Shown: positions 1-6,870 of the stretch, piece by piece | Layout: every line of letters starts with the position of its first letter | Position numbering within the stretch: position 1 is the first letter of the stretch | NCBI GenBank assembly: GCA_002792165.1 | Contig: PFNV01000020.1 | Coordinates: 1-15,235, forward strand | Length of the DNA stretch: 15,235 nt | Source of the DNA: Candidatus Tagabacteria bacterium CG_4_10_14_0_2_um_filter_40_13 | GTDB taxonomy: Bacteria > Patescibacteriota > Minisyncoccia > GCA-002779875 | Reading direction: 5' to 3' | Made by a program: the position numbers and the translations under genes | Notes under the pieces: model-generated | Told to the model about the DNA's origin: nothing | Databases searched by the model: none | What the model saw: only the letters and a program-made list of their open reading frames with translations

Positions 1-657
1 AATCTTATTAAAGCGCATAAATTAGCTTATAAAGCAATTCACTCAATTTCTAACTCTGCATTGGTTGGCGTGGGAAATTCAGCAAATTTTTTTATTCCCC
101 ACAAAAATAAATTATATAATAAGCTTTTGGTAAAAATTATTTCTTACTTAGAAGGCAGTTTTTTTAAAAAAATAAGGAAAAATATTGATTATATCGCATT
201 TCAATATTATCGTTCCGTAGATATAGGATTTAAGTTGGGCGGCAGTTTTTTAGGAATAATTGAAAACAATCTTGATTCCGGTGGTGAACGAACTGATTTA
301 GGTTGGAAGATATACCCTGAAGGAATATATTATTTTCTTAAAAATTTACAAAAATATAATTTACCGATTTATATTATGGAAAACGGACTGGCTGACGCAC
401 GAGATGAAAAGCGGGAGAAATTCATCAAAGAGCATTTGAAGTGGGCGCATAAGGCAATTAGCGAAGGTGTTGATGTGCGCGGATATTTTTATTGGTCTTT
501 GCTAGATAATTTTGAATTTGTTGAGATTCGCGGTTTTTGGCCGAGATTCGGGCTGGTGAAGGTGGATTATAAGACGTTTGAGAGAAAAATAAGGCCAAGT
601 GCTTGGGAATACAAGAAGATTATTGAGGAAGGATTAGATGTCAACGTGGCAGGTTGA
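1..657 (+). CDS. Glycoside hydrolase family 1 (beta-glucosidase-like), 3' part only
   Basis: The reading frame is open from base 1, so this is the C-terminal 218 residues of a longer protein; GH1 enzymes usually have about 400-480 residues. GH1 enzymes hydrolyse beta-linked sugars from the non-reducing end by a retaining mechanism. Visible hallmarks are YIMENGLAD, whose Glu (about residue 127 of the fragment) matches the GH1 catalytic nucleophile in the I/T-x-ENG motif, then [12 protein letters not shown] and [13 protein letters not shown], the usual GH1 C-terminal blocks. The first residues ([13 protein letters not shown]) also match the GH1 helix that follows the acid/base region, so the TTG at 61 is not a start. 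The acid/base Glu (NEP motif) would lie upstream of the window. The substrate cannot be told from this part. It ends 4 nt before the next gene's promoter. Confidence 0.9.
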   Translation, partial: NLIKAHKLAYKAIHSISNSALVGVGNSANFFIPHKNKLYNKLLVKIISYLEGSFFKKIRKNIDYIAFQYYRSVDIGFKLGGSFLGIIENNLDSGGERTDLGWKIYPEGIYYFLKNLQKYNLPIYIMENGLADARDEKREKFIKEHLKWAHKAISEGVDVRGYFYWSLLDNFEFVEIRGFWPRFGLVKVDYKTFERKIRPSAWEYKKIIEEGLDVNVAG

Positions 658-660
658 TAT

Positions 661-689
661 TTGACGTCGAGATTTAATTTGAATAGAAT
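661..689 (+). promoter_or_regulatory. Sigma-70-type promoter, predicted leaderless
   Basis: TTGACG (661-666), a 17-nt spacer and TAGAAT (684-689) form a good -35/-10 pair directly after the GH1 stop. The -10 ends 6 nt before the ATG at 696, so the expected transcription start coincides with the start codon. Inferred from sequence only. Confidence 0.65.
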
Positions 690-695
690 TCTAAT

Positions 696-956
696 ATGAG
701 CAATAAGAAGATTAAAAAAGCAAAAGGAGTAACAATTGACACGTTGGCAGGTATGGTCAAAAAGGGATTTGACCATATGGACGAGAGATTTAATCAGGTA
801 GATAAAAGATTGGATCAGCACGAAAAAAGATTTGAAGATTTGGAACAGGGTCAAGAAGAAATAAAACTGAAATTAGGCGATGTAGCTTATCGTTTTGAAT
901 TAGTTGAGCTTGAACGACGGGTAAATATTTTAGAGAGAAAAGCAAATAAACGATAA
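696..956 (+). CDS. Small coiled-coil protein
   Basis: This 86-residue protein has a basic N-terminus (MSNKKIKKAKG), a segment GVTIDTLAGMVKKGFDHMDERF, and then a heptad-rich helix with repeated DERF/DKRL/EKRF units up to residue 85. It is almost certainly a long alpha-helical coiled coil. Similar short proteins with repeating (D/E)-x-R-F units are common in Patescibacteria, but I know of no assigned function. There is no signal peptide or membrane segment. The ATG has no Shine-Dalgarno sequence and sits 6 nt after a -10 box. No convincing terminator follows; the next element is the promoter at 966. Confidence 0.75.
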   Translation: MSNKKIKKAKGVTIDTLAGMVKKGFDHMDERFNQVDKRLDQHEKRFEDLEQGQEEIKLKLGDVAYRFELVELERRVNILERKANKR

Positions 957-965
957 AATGCCCTC

Positions 966-993
966 TTGACACGGATTTTTAGGCGCTTATAAT
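966..993 (+). promoter_or_regulatory. Consensus sigma-70 promoter upstream of the 16S unit
   Basis: A perfect TTGACA (966-971) and a perfect TATAAT (988-993) are separated by 16 nt. This is the best consensus match in the window. It points at the hairpin/U-tract at 1040-1086 rather than directly at the 16S gene, which has a second promoter. Confidence 0.75.
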
Positions 994-999
994 AGAAAC

Positions 1000-1087
1000 A
1001 TATGTAGAATTTATTGTTGAAAATTTACATGAAGTGAATCCGCGATTGGCCGTTGCAAAACAGTAATCAATCGCGGGTTTATTTTTA
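1000..1087 (+). ncRNA. Candidate small RNA or rRNA leader, about 85 nt
   Basis: It lies between the consensus promoter at 966-993 and a terminator-like hairpin at 1040-1086. Two stems are visible: 1002-1012 with 1021-1030 (one bulged base), and 1040-1048 with 1068-1076. I do not recognise the family. The only open frame is about ten codons (GTG at 1034 to TAA at 1064-1066), too short to argue for. It could be an independent small RNA, or an attenuated leader of the rRNA transcript. Confidence 0.4.
1040..1086 (+). terminator. Terminator-like hairpin upstream of 16S
   Basis: A perfect 9-bp GC-rich stem, CCGCGATTG (1040-1048) with CAATCGCGG (1068-1076), has a 19-nt loop. It is followed by TTTATTTTT, an intrinsic-terminator layout. 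Confidence 0.6.
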
Positions 1088-1097
1088 CCCGAGTACT

Positions 1098-1126
1098 TTG
1101 AAAATTTATTCCACTGACATTATTAT
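1098..1126 (+). promoter_or_regulatory. 16S rRNA promoter
   Basis: TTGAAA (1098-1103), a 17-nt spacer and TATTAT (1121-1126). It lies after the terminator-like hairpin and just before the left arm of the precursor-processing stem, so it is the best candidate for driving the rRNA transcript. Confidence 0.6.
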
Positions 1127-1137
1127 ATTTATTATTT

Positions 1138-1153
1138 TTTCTTTTGTTCCGTT
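1138..1153 (+). other. 16S precursor processing stem, left arm
   Basis: TTTCTTTTGTTCCGTT is perfectly complementary over 16 nt to 3030-3045, and wobble pairs extend the stem outward. It brackets the whole 16S gene, as expected for the double-stranded RNase III substrate of pre-16S rRNA. Two further small leader hairpins follow: 1157-1163 with 1172-1178, and 1181-1187 with 1200-1206. Confidence 0.75.
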
Positions 1154-1204
1154 TTATTTTGAGCTTTGAAACTCAAAAATAATTTTGGAAATTTATTTTC
1201 AAAA

Positions 1205-2850
<1,646 letters not shown>

Positions 2851-3029
2851 ACGTTTTGTTTTCTACGGAAGACAGATCAAGTTAGGTCGGTCCCGATTCG
2901 TCGGGATTAGGTATTGGTCTCGGAGCCTTAAATTGAGATTTCTCTCTGCCCGAGAGATAAAACTCGGAGTTATCCCGCCTTCGGCGGGATGCTCAATCCC
3001 GTATTCGCCTAACGGCGAACGGGATTGGC
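2851..3029 (+). other. Structured 3' spacer of the 16S transcript
   Basis: About 180 nt lie between the 16S tail and the right arm of the processing stem. Visible hairpins are TCCCGA-TTCG-TCGGGA (2891-2906); CCGAG (2950-2954) with CTCGG (2963-2967); ATCCCGC (2972-2978) with GCGGGAT (2984-2990); and a 14-bp stem with a 2-nt bulge, CAATCCCG+TTCGCC (2994-3009) with GGCGAA+CGGGATTG (3014-3027). No CCTCC occurs anywhere here. I recognise no tRNA, 5S or known RNA family. It may be stacked repeat hairpins or an unknown stable RNA fragment. Confidence 0.6.
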
Positions 3030-3045
3030 AACGGAACAAAAGAAA
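3030..3045 (+). other. 16S precursor processing stem, right arm
   Basis: AACGGAACAAAAGAAA is the exact reverse complement of 1138-1153. It sets the outer boundary of the pre-16S domain and shows that the structured spacer is inside the processed precursor. Confidence 0.75.
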
Positions 3046-3058
3046 GGATGATAATGTA

Positions 3059-3089
3059 TCAAAAACGCCTTTAAATAAGGCGTTTTTGA
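3059..3089 (+). terminator. Strong intrinsic terminator of the 16S transcript
   Basis: CAAAAACGCCTT (3060-3071) pairs perfectly with AAGGCGTTTTTG (3077-3088) around a 5-nt loop; the T-run forms the 3' arm. It ends the rRNA transcript with no 23S gene and precedes the next promoter by only 4 nt. Confidence 0.85.
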
Positions 3090-3092
3090 GTA

Positions 3093-3133
3093 TTGACAAT
3101 TATTTTTTAGAATATAGAATATTAGCGTATAAT
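3093..3133 (+). promoter_or_regulatory. Promoter region of the PaaX/Cas2-like gene
   Basis: TTGACA (3093-3098), a 16-nt spacer and TAGAAT (3115-3120) form a good promoter. A second -10, TATAAT (3128-3133), lies inside the left part of the inverted-repeat element at 3123-3160, so a protein bound to the element would block it. Confidence 0.6.
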
Positions 3134-3160
3134 TCTTGCCATGGCTGTTATTTTACGCTA
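3123..3160. repeat. 38-bp inverted-repeat element, copy 1
   Basis: The layout is TAGCGTATAATT, 5 nt, CATGGCT, 7 nt, TACGCTA. The arms TAGCGTA and TACGCTA are perfect inverted repeats, extended by one more pair (TTAGCGTA/TACGCTAA) in this copy. The same blocks with identical spacing recur at 3886-3923. It overlaps the promoter of the PaaX/Cas2-like gene. Confidence 0.75.
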
Positions 3161-3219
3161 AACTGGATTAAGATAATTAAAACAAAGGGAAGATTAAAAG
3201 CATATCAATACCTACAACA

Positions 3220-3801
3220 TTGGGAAAATATAAATATTATTTAAAAAAACCAAAATCGGAAATAGCCAAAGATGTTATGAAGTGGCTATTAATATCGGGA
3301 ACGATAATCATTGCCGCACAATCACCTTATTTTATAATAAATTTCTTGAGAAATTATCGAGCCTGGAAGAAATACCCGAAAAAGAAAGTCGGCGATACTT
3401 TTTCGAATCTTAGAAAACAGGGATTTCTGGAAATAGAAAGAAGAGCTAATCAAATTTACATTCATCTAACCGAGGAAGGCAGAAAAAGAGCCGGTATGTT
3501 TCAGATAAACAGTTTGGAAATTAAAAAGCCAAGAAAATGGGATAGAAAATGGAGAATTGTAATTTTCGATATTGCTCAATTAAAGAAGATTCAACGAGAG
3601 GCATTCCGGGGAAAATTAAAAGAACTTGGTTTTTTTTGTCTACAAAAGAGCGTTTGGGTGCATCCTTTTGAATGCCGCGCTGAAATAGAATTATTAAGAG
3701 ACTTTTTCGTTTTGTCCGAAGATGAATTGAGATTAATAGTCGCGGAAAAAATAGGGAGCGACAATAAATTAAGAGAATATTTTAAATTGACTGAAAATTG
3801 A
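3220..3801 (+). CDS. PaaX-like regulator with Cas2-like C-terminal domain
   Basis: This 193-residue protein begins with a basic stretch and a hydrophobic segment (about residues 21-44, WLLISG to INFLRNY), followed by a winged-helix-like region (about 55-90; TFSNLRKQGFLEI and IHLTEEGRKRAG). The C-terminal domain begins at about residue 108 (KWDRKWRIVIFDIA). The ferredoxin-like strand VIFDI and the later LGFFCLQKSVWVHPFEC fit the domain shared by PaaX repressors and Cas2. In Patescibacteria this family is often labelled Cas2, but there is no cas1 or CRISPR array here, so a regulator is more likely. I kept the TTG at 3220 because the family similarity begins close after it and an in-frame stop lies at 3178; the start is uncertain. 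The gene is flanked by two copies of an inverted-repeat element that could be its operator. Confidence 0.75.
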   Translation: MGKYKYYLKKPKSEIAKDVMKWLLISGTIIIAAQSPYFIINFLRNYRAWKKYPKKKVGDTFSNLRKQGFLEIERRANQIYIHLTEEGRKRAGMFQINSLEIKKPRKWDRKWRIVIFDIAQLKKIQREAFRGKLKELGFFCLQKSVWVHPFECRAEIELLRDFFVLSEDELRLIVAEKIGSDNKLREYFKLTEN

Positions 3802-3885
3802 TAATTGCTTTAATTTTCTTAATTTATAACTGTACAATTAATAATAGATTAATAATAGGGTAATAGAATTAGAATAGGGTATAGG

Positions 3886-3923
3886 TAGCGTATAATTAAA
3901 GTCATGGCTTAGATTGTACGCTA
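3886..3923. repeat. 38-bp inverted-repeat element, copy 2
   Basis: It has the same blocks as copy 1 (TAGCGTATAATT, CATGGCT, TACGCTA) with the same spacing of 5 and 7 nt between them. The spacers themselves differ, so selection on the blocks is plausible. It lies 84 nt after the PaaX/Cas2-like stop and carries a TATAAT at 3891-3896. Confidence 0.75.
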
Positions 3924-3968
3924 TAATTTAATAAAATTAGGAATTAATTTATCAGGAATTAATTTATT

Positions 3969-3997
3969 TTGACGCAGTTTTTTATTTTTGTTAGTAT
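3969..3997 (+). promoter_or_regulatory. tRNA-Ile promoter
   Basis: TTGACG (3969-3974), a 17-nt spacer and TAGTAT (3992-3997); it ends 15 nt before the tRNA. Confidence 0.6.
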
Positions 3998-4012
3998 TTG
4001 AATATAAAAATT

Positions 4013-4084
4013 GGGCGCGTAGTTAAGTGGTATAACGCTGTCCTGATAAGACAGAGGCCGAAGGTTCGATTCCTTCCGCGCCCA
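4013..4084 (+). tRNA. tRNA-Ile (GAT)
   Basis: The cloverleaf is complete: acceptor GGGCGCG (4013-4019) with CGCGCCC (4077-4083), discriminator A4084, anticodon stem CTGTC/GACAG with loop CTGATAA (anticodon GAT), and T arm GAAGG-TTCGATT-CCTTC. CCA is not encoded, so a CCA-adding enzyme is required. It has its own promoter and terminator and is therefore monocistronic. Confidence 0.97.
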
Positions 4085-4085
4085 C

Positions 4086-4110
4086 AAAAACCATTTTTTT
4101 ATGGTTTTTT
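4086..4110 (+). terminator. Terminator after tRNA-Ile
   Basis: AAAAACCAT (4086-4094) pairs with ATGGTTTTT (4101-4109) around a six-T loop, and the T-run continues to 4110. Confidence 0.75.
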
Positions 4111-4128
4111 ATTTTGTTCAATTTTTGG

Positions 4129-4134
4129 TAAGAT
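4129..4134 (+). promoter_or_regulatory. Possible ddl -10 box, predicted leaderless
   Basis: TAAGAT ends exactly 6 nt before the ddl ATG at 4141. The -35 is weak (a T-run around 4105-4111). Some promoter is needed here because a terminator lies just upstream. Confidence 0.4.
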
Positions 4135-4140
4135 AAAAAT

Positions 4141-5163
4141 ATGTCCAGAATAAGGGTAGGAGTATTGCGCGGGGGGCCGTCGGTAGAGCATGAAGTTTCG
4201 ATTAAAACAGGCGAAAATGTTTTGCGGTATTTACCGAAGGATAAATATGAAGGAGTTGATATAGTTCTCCAAAAAGACGGCCAATGCCTTTTTAATAATT
4301 CGCCCCAGTATTTTCAAAAAGCGAATTATTTAGTGGACGTTGTTTTTAACGCGCTTCACGGCTATTTTGGAGAAGACGGAAAAGTACAGCAAATTTTAAA
4401 TAACTTGAATTTACCCTATACCGGTTCGGGAGCCCTGTCTTCAAGTATTGCGATGAATAAAGTTTTAAGCAGGGATATTTTTGCGAAATCCGGATTGAAA
4501 ATTCCGCGGGCAATTGTTGTAAAGGAAGATGAGCCATTAGATGAAGCCGCGGGAAAAATTTTCCGCACAATGAATCCTTTTTGGGTGGTAAAACCGGCGT
4601 CGGGCGGTTCGTCAATCGGCGTTACTATTGCCAGAAATTTTCCGGAATTGGTAGAGGCGTTGGAAAATGCTTTTAGACTGGATTCGACGGTTATCGTTGA
4701 AGAATATATTAAAGGAAGAGAGGTCACATGCGGCGTTCTTGAAAATTTTCGCGACGAAGAACATTACGTTTTGCCCGTGATAGAAATTATTCCGCCAGCG
4801 GAAAGGAATTTTTTCGATTATGAATGCAAGTATGACGGTTCAACCAGCGAGATTTGCCCCGCGCCTCTCGATTTTCAGCTCAAAAAAGAAATTGAAGATA
4901 TCGCGCGTCAGGCGCATAGGGTTTTGGGATGCGCGAATTATTCGAGAACGGATATGATTGTATCTCCGCGCCCTTCGACTTCCTTCGACTCCGCTCAGGA
5001 CAAGTCGCTCGGGACAAGCGGAGTTTATTTACTTGAAATTAACACTTTGCCCGGTTTAACTTCGGAATCACTTTTGCCAAAATCCGCCGAAGCCGTCGGC
5101 TGTAATTTTCCCCAATTACTTGACCATATCATAGAATTGGCGTTAAATAGAAATAAATTTTAA
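4141..5163 (+). CDS. ddl: D-alanine--D-alanine ligase
   Basis: This ATP-grasp enzyme joins two D-Ala to give the dipeptide that ends the peptidoglycan stem peptide; it acts in the cytoplasm. The N-terminus (VGVLRGGPSVEHEVSIKTG) is the Ddl substrate-binding signature. KPASGGSSIGV (from about residue 151) is the glycine-rich ATP-grasp loop, VEEYIKGREVTCGVL the central strand, DYECKYDGSTSEICPAPL the omega-loop region, and EINTLPGLTSESLLPK the metal-binding C-terminal motif. At 340 residues it is a little longer than most Ddl (about 300-330), because residues 275-294 (SPRP to TSG) form an unusual insert at the turn before the VYLLEINT strand, encoded by a palindromic repeat. The ATG has no Shine-Dalgarno sequence. 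The stop is 1 nt before tRNA-Ala. Confidence 0.97.
   Translation: MSRIRVGVLRGGPSVEHEVSIKTGENVLRYLPKDKYEGVDIVLQKDGQCLFNNSPQYFQKANYLVDVVFNALHGYFGEDGKVQQILNNLNLPYTGSGALSSSIAMNKVLSRDIFAKSGLKIPRAIVVKEDEPLDEAAGKIFRTMNPFWVVKPASGGSSIGVTIARNFPELVEALENAFRLDSTVIVEEYIKGREVTCGVLENFRDEEHYVLPVIEIIPPAERNFFDYECKYDGSTSEICPAPLDFQLKKEIEDIARQAHRVLGCANYSRTDMIVSPRPSTSFDSAQDKSLGTSGVYLLEINTLPGLTSESLLPKSAEAVGCNFPQLLDHIIELALNRNKF
4964..5023. repeat. 60-bp palindromic repeat inside ddl, in frame
   Basis: It is bounded by CTCCGC (4964-4969) and GCGGAG (5018-5023). Internally it has duplicated CTTCGACT units (4973-4980 and 4983-4990), then GCTCAGGACAAG and GCTCGGGACAAG (4993-5004 and 5007-5018). The length is exactly 20 codons, so the frame is kept. 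The reverse complement resembles the CCTGAGCGAAGTCGAAGG-type repeat that I recall from many uncultured bacteria (memory, not searched). Confidence 0.75.
5120..5148 (+). promoter_or_regulatory. Possible internal promoter for tRNA-Ala/efp
   Basis: TTGACC (5120-5125), a 17-nt spacer and TTAAAT (5143-5148) lie inside the 3' end of ddl. It would start transcription about 10 nt before the tRNA. Confidence 0.45.
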
Positions 5164-5164
5164 C

Positions 5165-5235
5165 GGGCCTATAGTTTAGTGGTAGAACACCGCATTTGCA
5201 ATGCGGAAACGCCAGTTCGATTCTGGCTAGGTCCA
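5165..5235 (+). tRNA. tRNA-Ala (TGC)
   Basis: Acceptor GGGCCTA (5165-5171) pairs with TAGGTCC (5228-5234), and the discriminator is A5235. The anticodon stem is CCGCA/TGCGG with loop TTTGCAA (anticodon TGC); the T arm is GCCAG-TTCGATT-CTGGC. The G3-U70 wobble pair that alanyl-tRNA synthetase recognises is present. CCA is not encoded. It lies between the ddl stop (1-nt gap) and the efp ATG (2-nt gap), so processing of the tRNA would also shape both mRNAs. Confidence 0.97.
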
Positions 5236-5237
5236 TT

Positions 5238-5810
5238 ATGTTGGGTTACAACGAATTAAAACCGGGAACGTATATTGTTTTGGACGGAAAGCCGTATGTT
5301 GTCTTGGAGTTCAATTTTTTAAGGATGCAGCAAAGAAAGCCGGCGGTCCAGACGAAGATTAAAGATTTGGTCAGCGGAAAAGTTATCGCCAGGAGTTTTC
5401 ATCCTCAAGATACGATTGAAGAAGCCGATATTTCAAGAAAAAAAGTGAAGTTTCTCTATGTCAACCGCGGCGAGTTTTGGTTCTGCGAGGAAAATAATCC
5501 GGCATCGAGATTCAAGTTGCCGCAGGAAATTATCGGCGCCGCCGCCGATTTGATGAAACAGAATATGCTCGTTGACGCGCTTGTCTTTGGTGAAGACATT
5601 ATAAATATTGATTTACCGATAAAGGTTGATTTGAAAGTAATCGAGTCCCCGCCGTCTTTTAAAGGCAATACCGCCTCCGGCGGCTCCAAGCAGGTAAAAC
5701 TTGAAACCGGCGCGACTGTCAACGTTCCATTTTTTATAAACGAAGGAGATATCGTGCGCGTCAATACCCGCGAGAGGATTTATGTTGAAAGAGTAACTAA
5801 ATCCGGATAA
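5238..5810 (+). CDS. efp: Translation elongation factor P
   Basis: EF-P binds the ribosome near the E site and helps peptide-bond formation at proline runs. The 190 residues from ATG 5238 (LGYNELKPGTYIVLDGKPY) align with the normal EF-P start, so this ATG is preferred to one inside the tRNA. The three-beta-domain pattern is visible: an N-terminal KOW-like domain, then FLYVNRGEFWF, then VIESPPSFKGNTASGGSKQ and TGATVNVPFFINEGDIVRVNTR, the EF-P C-terminal signature. The tip loop reads FLRMQQRKPAVQ instead of the common PGKG or PGRG, so the lysine or arginine that EpmA or EarP modify is not in its usual setting. There is no Shine-Dalgarno sequence; the leader after tRNA cleavage would be 2 nt. 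It is followed 15 nt later by a sigma-factor gene. Confidence 0.95.
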   Translation: MLGYNELKPGTYIVLDGKPYVVLEFNFLRMQQRKPAVQTKIKDLVSGKVIARSFHPQDTIEEADISRKKVKFLYVNRGEFWFCEENNPASRFKLPQEIIGAAADLMKQNMLVDALVFGEDIINIDLPIKVDLKVIESPPSFKGNTASGGSKQVKLETGATVNVPFFINEGDIVRVNTRERIYVERVTKSG

Positions 5811-5825
5811 ATAGTTATATTTTAC

Positions 5826-6410
5826 ATGCCGGAACCTGAAAAAAAACTAAATATCGAAAGTTCTTCCGATATTAAAGATGAGGAGATACTTATCAAGTCT
5901 TTAAGCAACCCGCGCTTATTCGAAATATTGGTTCAAAAATACCAAGATAGTTTTTTGCGCACGGCAAACAGGGTTTTGAATAATATAGAAGAAGCGGAAG
6001 ACGCGGTGCAGGACGCGTTCGTCAAAATTTATTTCAACGCCAAAAAATTTAAAAAACAGGACGGCATTGAATTCAAAAGCTGGGCTTTCAAGGTTTTGTT
6101 TAATACCGCCTTAACGCGCTACCGCAGAGCCAAGCGTTTCAAAACAGAGGCGGAGTATAATGACGCGCTTTTATCGGTTCAAGACAAAGATTGCGACGCG
6201 GATTTTAAGAGGCGGGGAGAACGGGATATGATAGACAGTGTTTTAAGGCAAATGCCCGATGATTTAAGCGCTATTTTAAAGCAGCATTATTTGGACGATA
6301 TGCCTTATGCCGATATTTCCGCGTCAAAGGGCATATCTATAGGCGCCATAAAAATGAAGCTTTTCAGGGCGCGGAAACTTTTTAAGGAGATAATGGGTTC
6401 TATAGAGTAA
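5826..6410 (+). CDS. ECF-type sigma-70 family factor
   Basis: This 194-residue protein contains only regions 2 and 4, as ECF sigma factors do. Region 2 spans about residues 25-100, with LFEILVQKYQDSFLRTANRVL and the EEAEDAVQDAFVKIY region 2.2 motif. Region 4 spans about 130-190 (DSVLRQMPDDLSAILKQHYLDDMPYADISASKGISIGAIKMKLFRARKLF), a helix-turn-helix that reads the -35 box. A variable linker of about 30 residues separates them. The next gene, 7 nt downstream, encodes a small membrane protein that may act as its membrane anchor or anti-sigma factor (inference from position). It is probably cotranscribed with efp. No Shine-Dalgarno sequence is seen. Confidence 0.9.
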   Translation: MPEPEKKLNIESSSDIKDEEILIKSLSNPRLFEILVQKYQDSFLRTANRVLNNIEEAEDAVQDAFVKIYFNAKKFKKQDGIEFKSWAFKVLFNTALTRYRRAKRFKTEAEYNDALLSVQDKDCDADFKRRGERDMIDSVLRQMPDDLSAILKQHYLDDMPYADISASKGISIGAIKMKLFRARKLFKEIMGSIE

Positions 6411-6417
6411 GAAAAAT

Positions 6418-6771
6418 ATGGAAGAAATATTCAATCAAAATTTACAAAAAAGAGTAATGCGGAGGGTTTACGCTATTTGGTTTTTAAAACAGGTAGGTCC
6501 TATTTTGTTTTTGGAAATGCCGGTACTGTTGGCAGTTGGCCTTTGGGAAATCGCGAGAGCGTTTTTCGTGGCCAGAATTGTCGAAAATTTCATAACATCC
6601 GTTCATTCGGGCAGCGTTATGGCGATAGTGAATTTTGTCGGTTCAGCGATTTATAGCGCCAGTGATAATCTTGTGCCTGTTGCGATTGCCGGTATTTCGC
6701 TCGGTTTATTCATGATTTTGGCTTACAAGCTAATCAGAAACTTTACCCAACTTGTTTTAATTAGAATATAG
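6418..6771 (+). CDS. Small membrane protein, possible anti-sigma partner
   Basis: This 117-residue protein has a short basic N-terminus (NQNLQKRVMRRVYAIWFLK) followed by two clear hydrophobic segments, about residues 28-50 (GPILFLEMPVLLAVGLWEIARAF) and 86-106 (LVPVAIAGISLGLFMILAYKL). A milder hydrophobic stretch lies between them (about 62-80). I recognise no domain. Its start lies 7 nt after the ECF sigma stop, and a terminator follows, so it is the last gene of the unit. ECF factors are commonly controlled by a cotranscribed membrane anti-sigma factor; there is no zinc-binding anti-sigma motif here, so that role is only suggested by position. Confidence 0.7.
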   Translation: MEEIFNQNLQKRVMRRVYAIWFLKQVGPILFLEMPVLLAVGLWEIARAFFVARIVENFITSVHSGSVMAIVNFVGSAIYSASDNLVPVAIAGISLGLFMILAYKLIRNFTQLVLIRI

Positions 6772-6805
6772 TGTAAAGAAAAGGTCGAAATTTAATAGAA
6801 AGGCG

Positions 6806-6832
6806 AAAACCCTGGCAAGTCCTAGGGTTTTT
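6806..6832 (+). terminator. Terminator after the sigma-factor unit
   Basis: AAAACCCT (6806-6813) pairs with AGGGTTTT (6824-6831), with T-runs on the 3' side. It separates the efp/sigma unit from leuS. Confidence 0.75.
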
Positions 6833-6848
6833 CGTTTGCCAAAAATAG

Positions 6849-6857
6849 TGCTAAAAT
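6849..6857 (+). promoter_or_regulatory. Extended -10 promoter of leuS
   Basis: TG-C-TAAAAT is an extended -10 box (TGn plus a five-of-six match). No good -35 is seen, and the upstream terminator overlaps that position. It predicts a leader of about 7 nt. Confidence 0.5.
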
Positions 6858-6870
6858 TAAATTTATCCTT

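Noticed and set aside
61..63. TTG at 61 as start of the glycosidase
   Set aside because: The frame is open to base 1 and the residues before it match the GH1 family, so the gene begins upstream of the window.
3141..3161. Six-codon ORF (ATGGCTGTT...TAA) in element copy 1 as a leader peptide
   Set aside because: Copy 2 has ATGGCTTAG at the same position, so the reading frame is not kept; the conserved CATGGCT block is better explained as a DNA motif.
3123..3923. CRISPR array next to the Cas2-like gene
   Set aside because: Only two copies of the element exist, they lie 763 bp apart with a gene between them, and there are no regularly spaced spacers.
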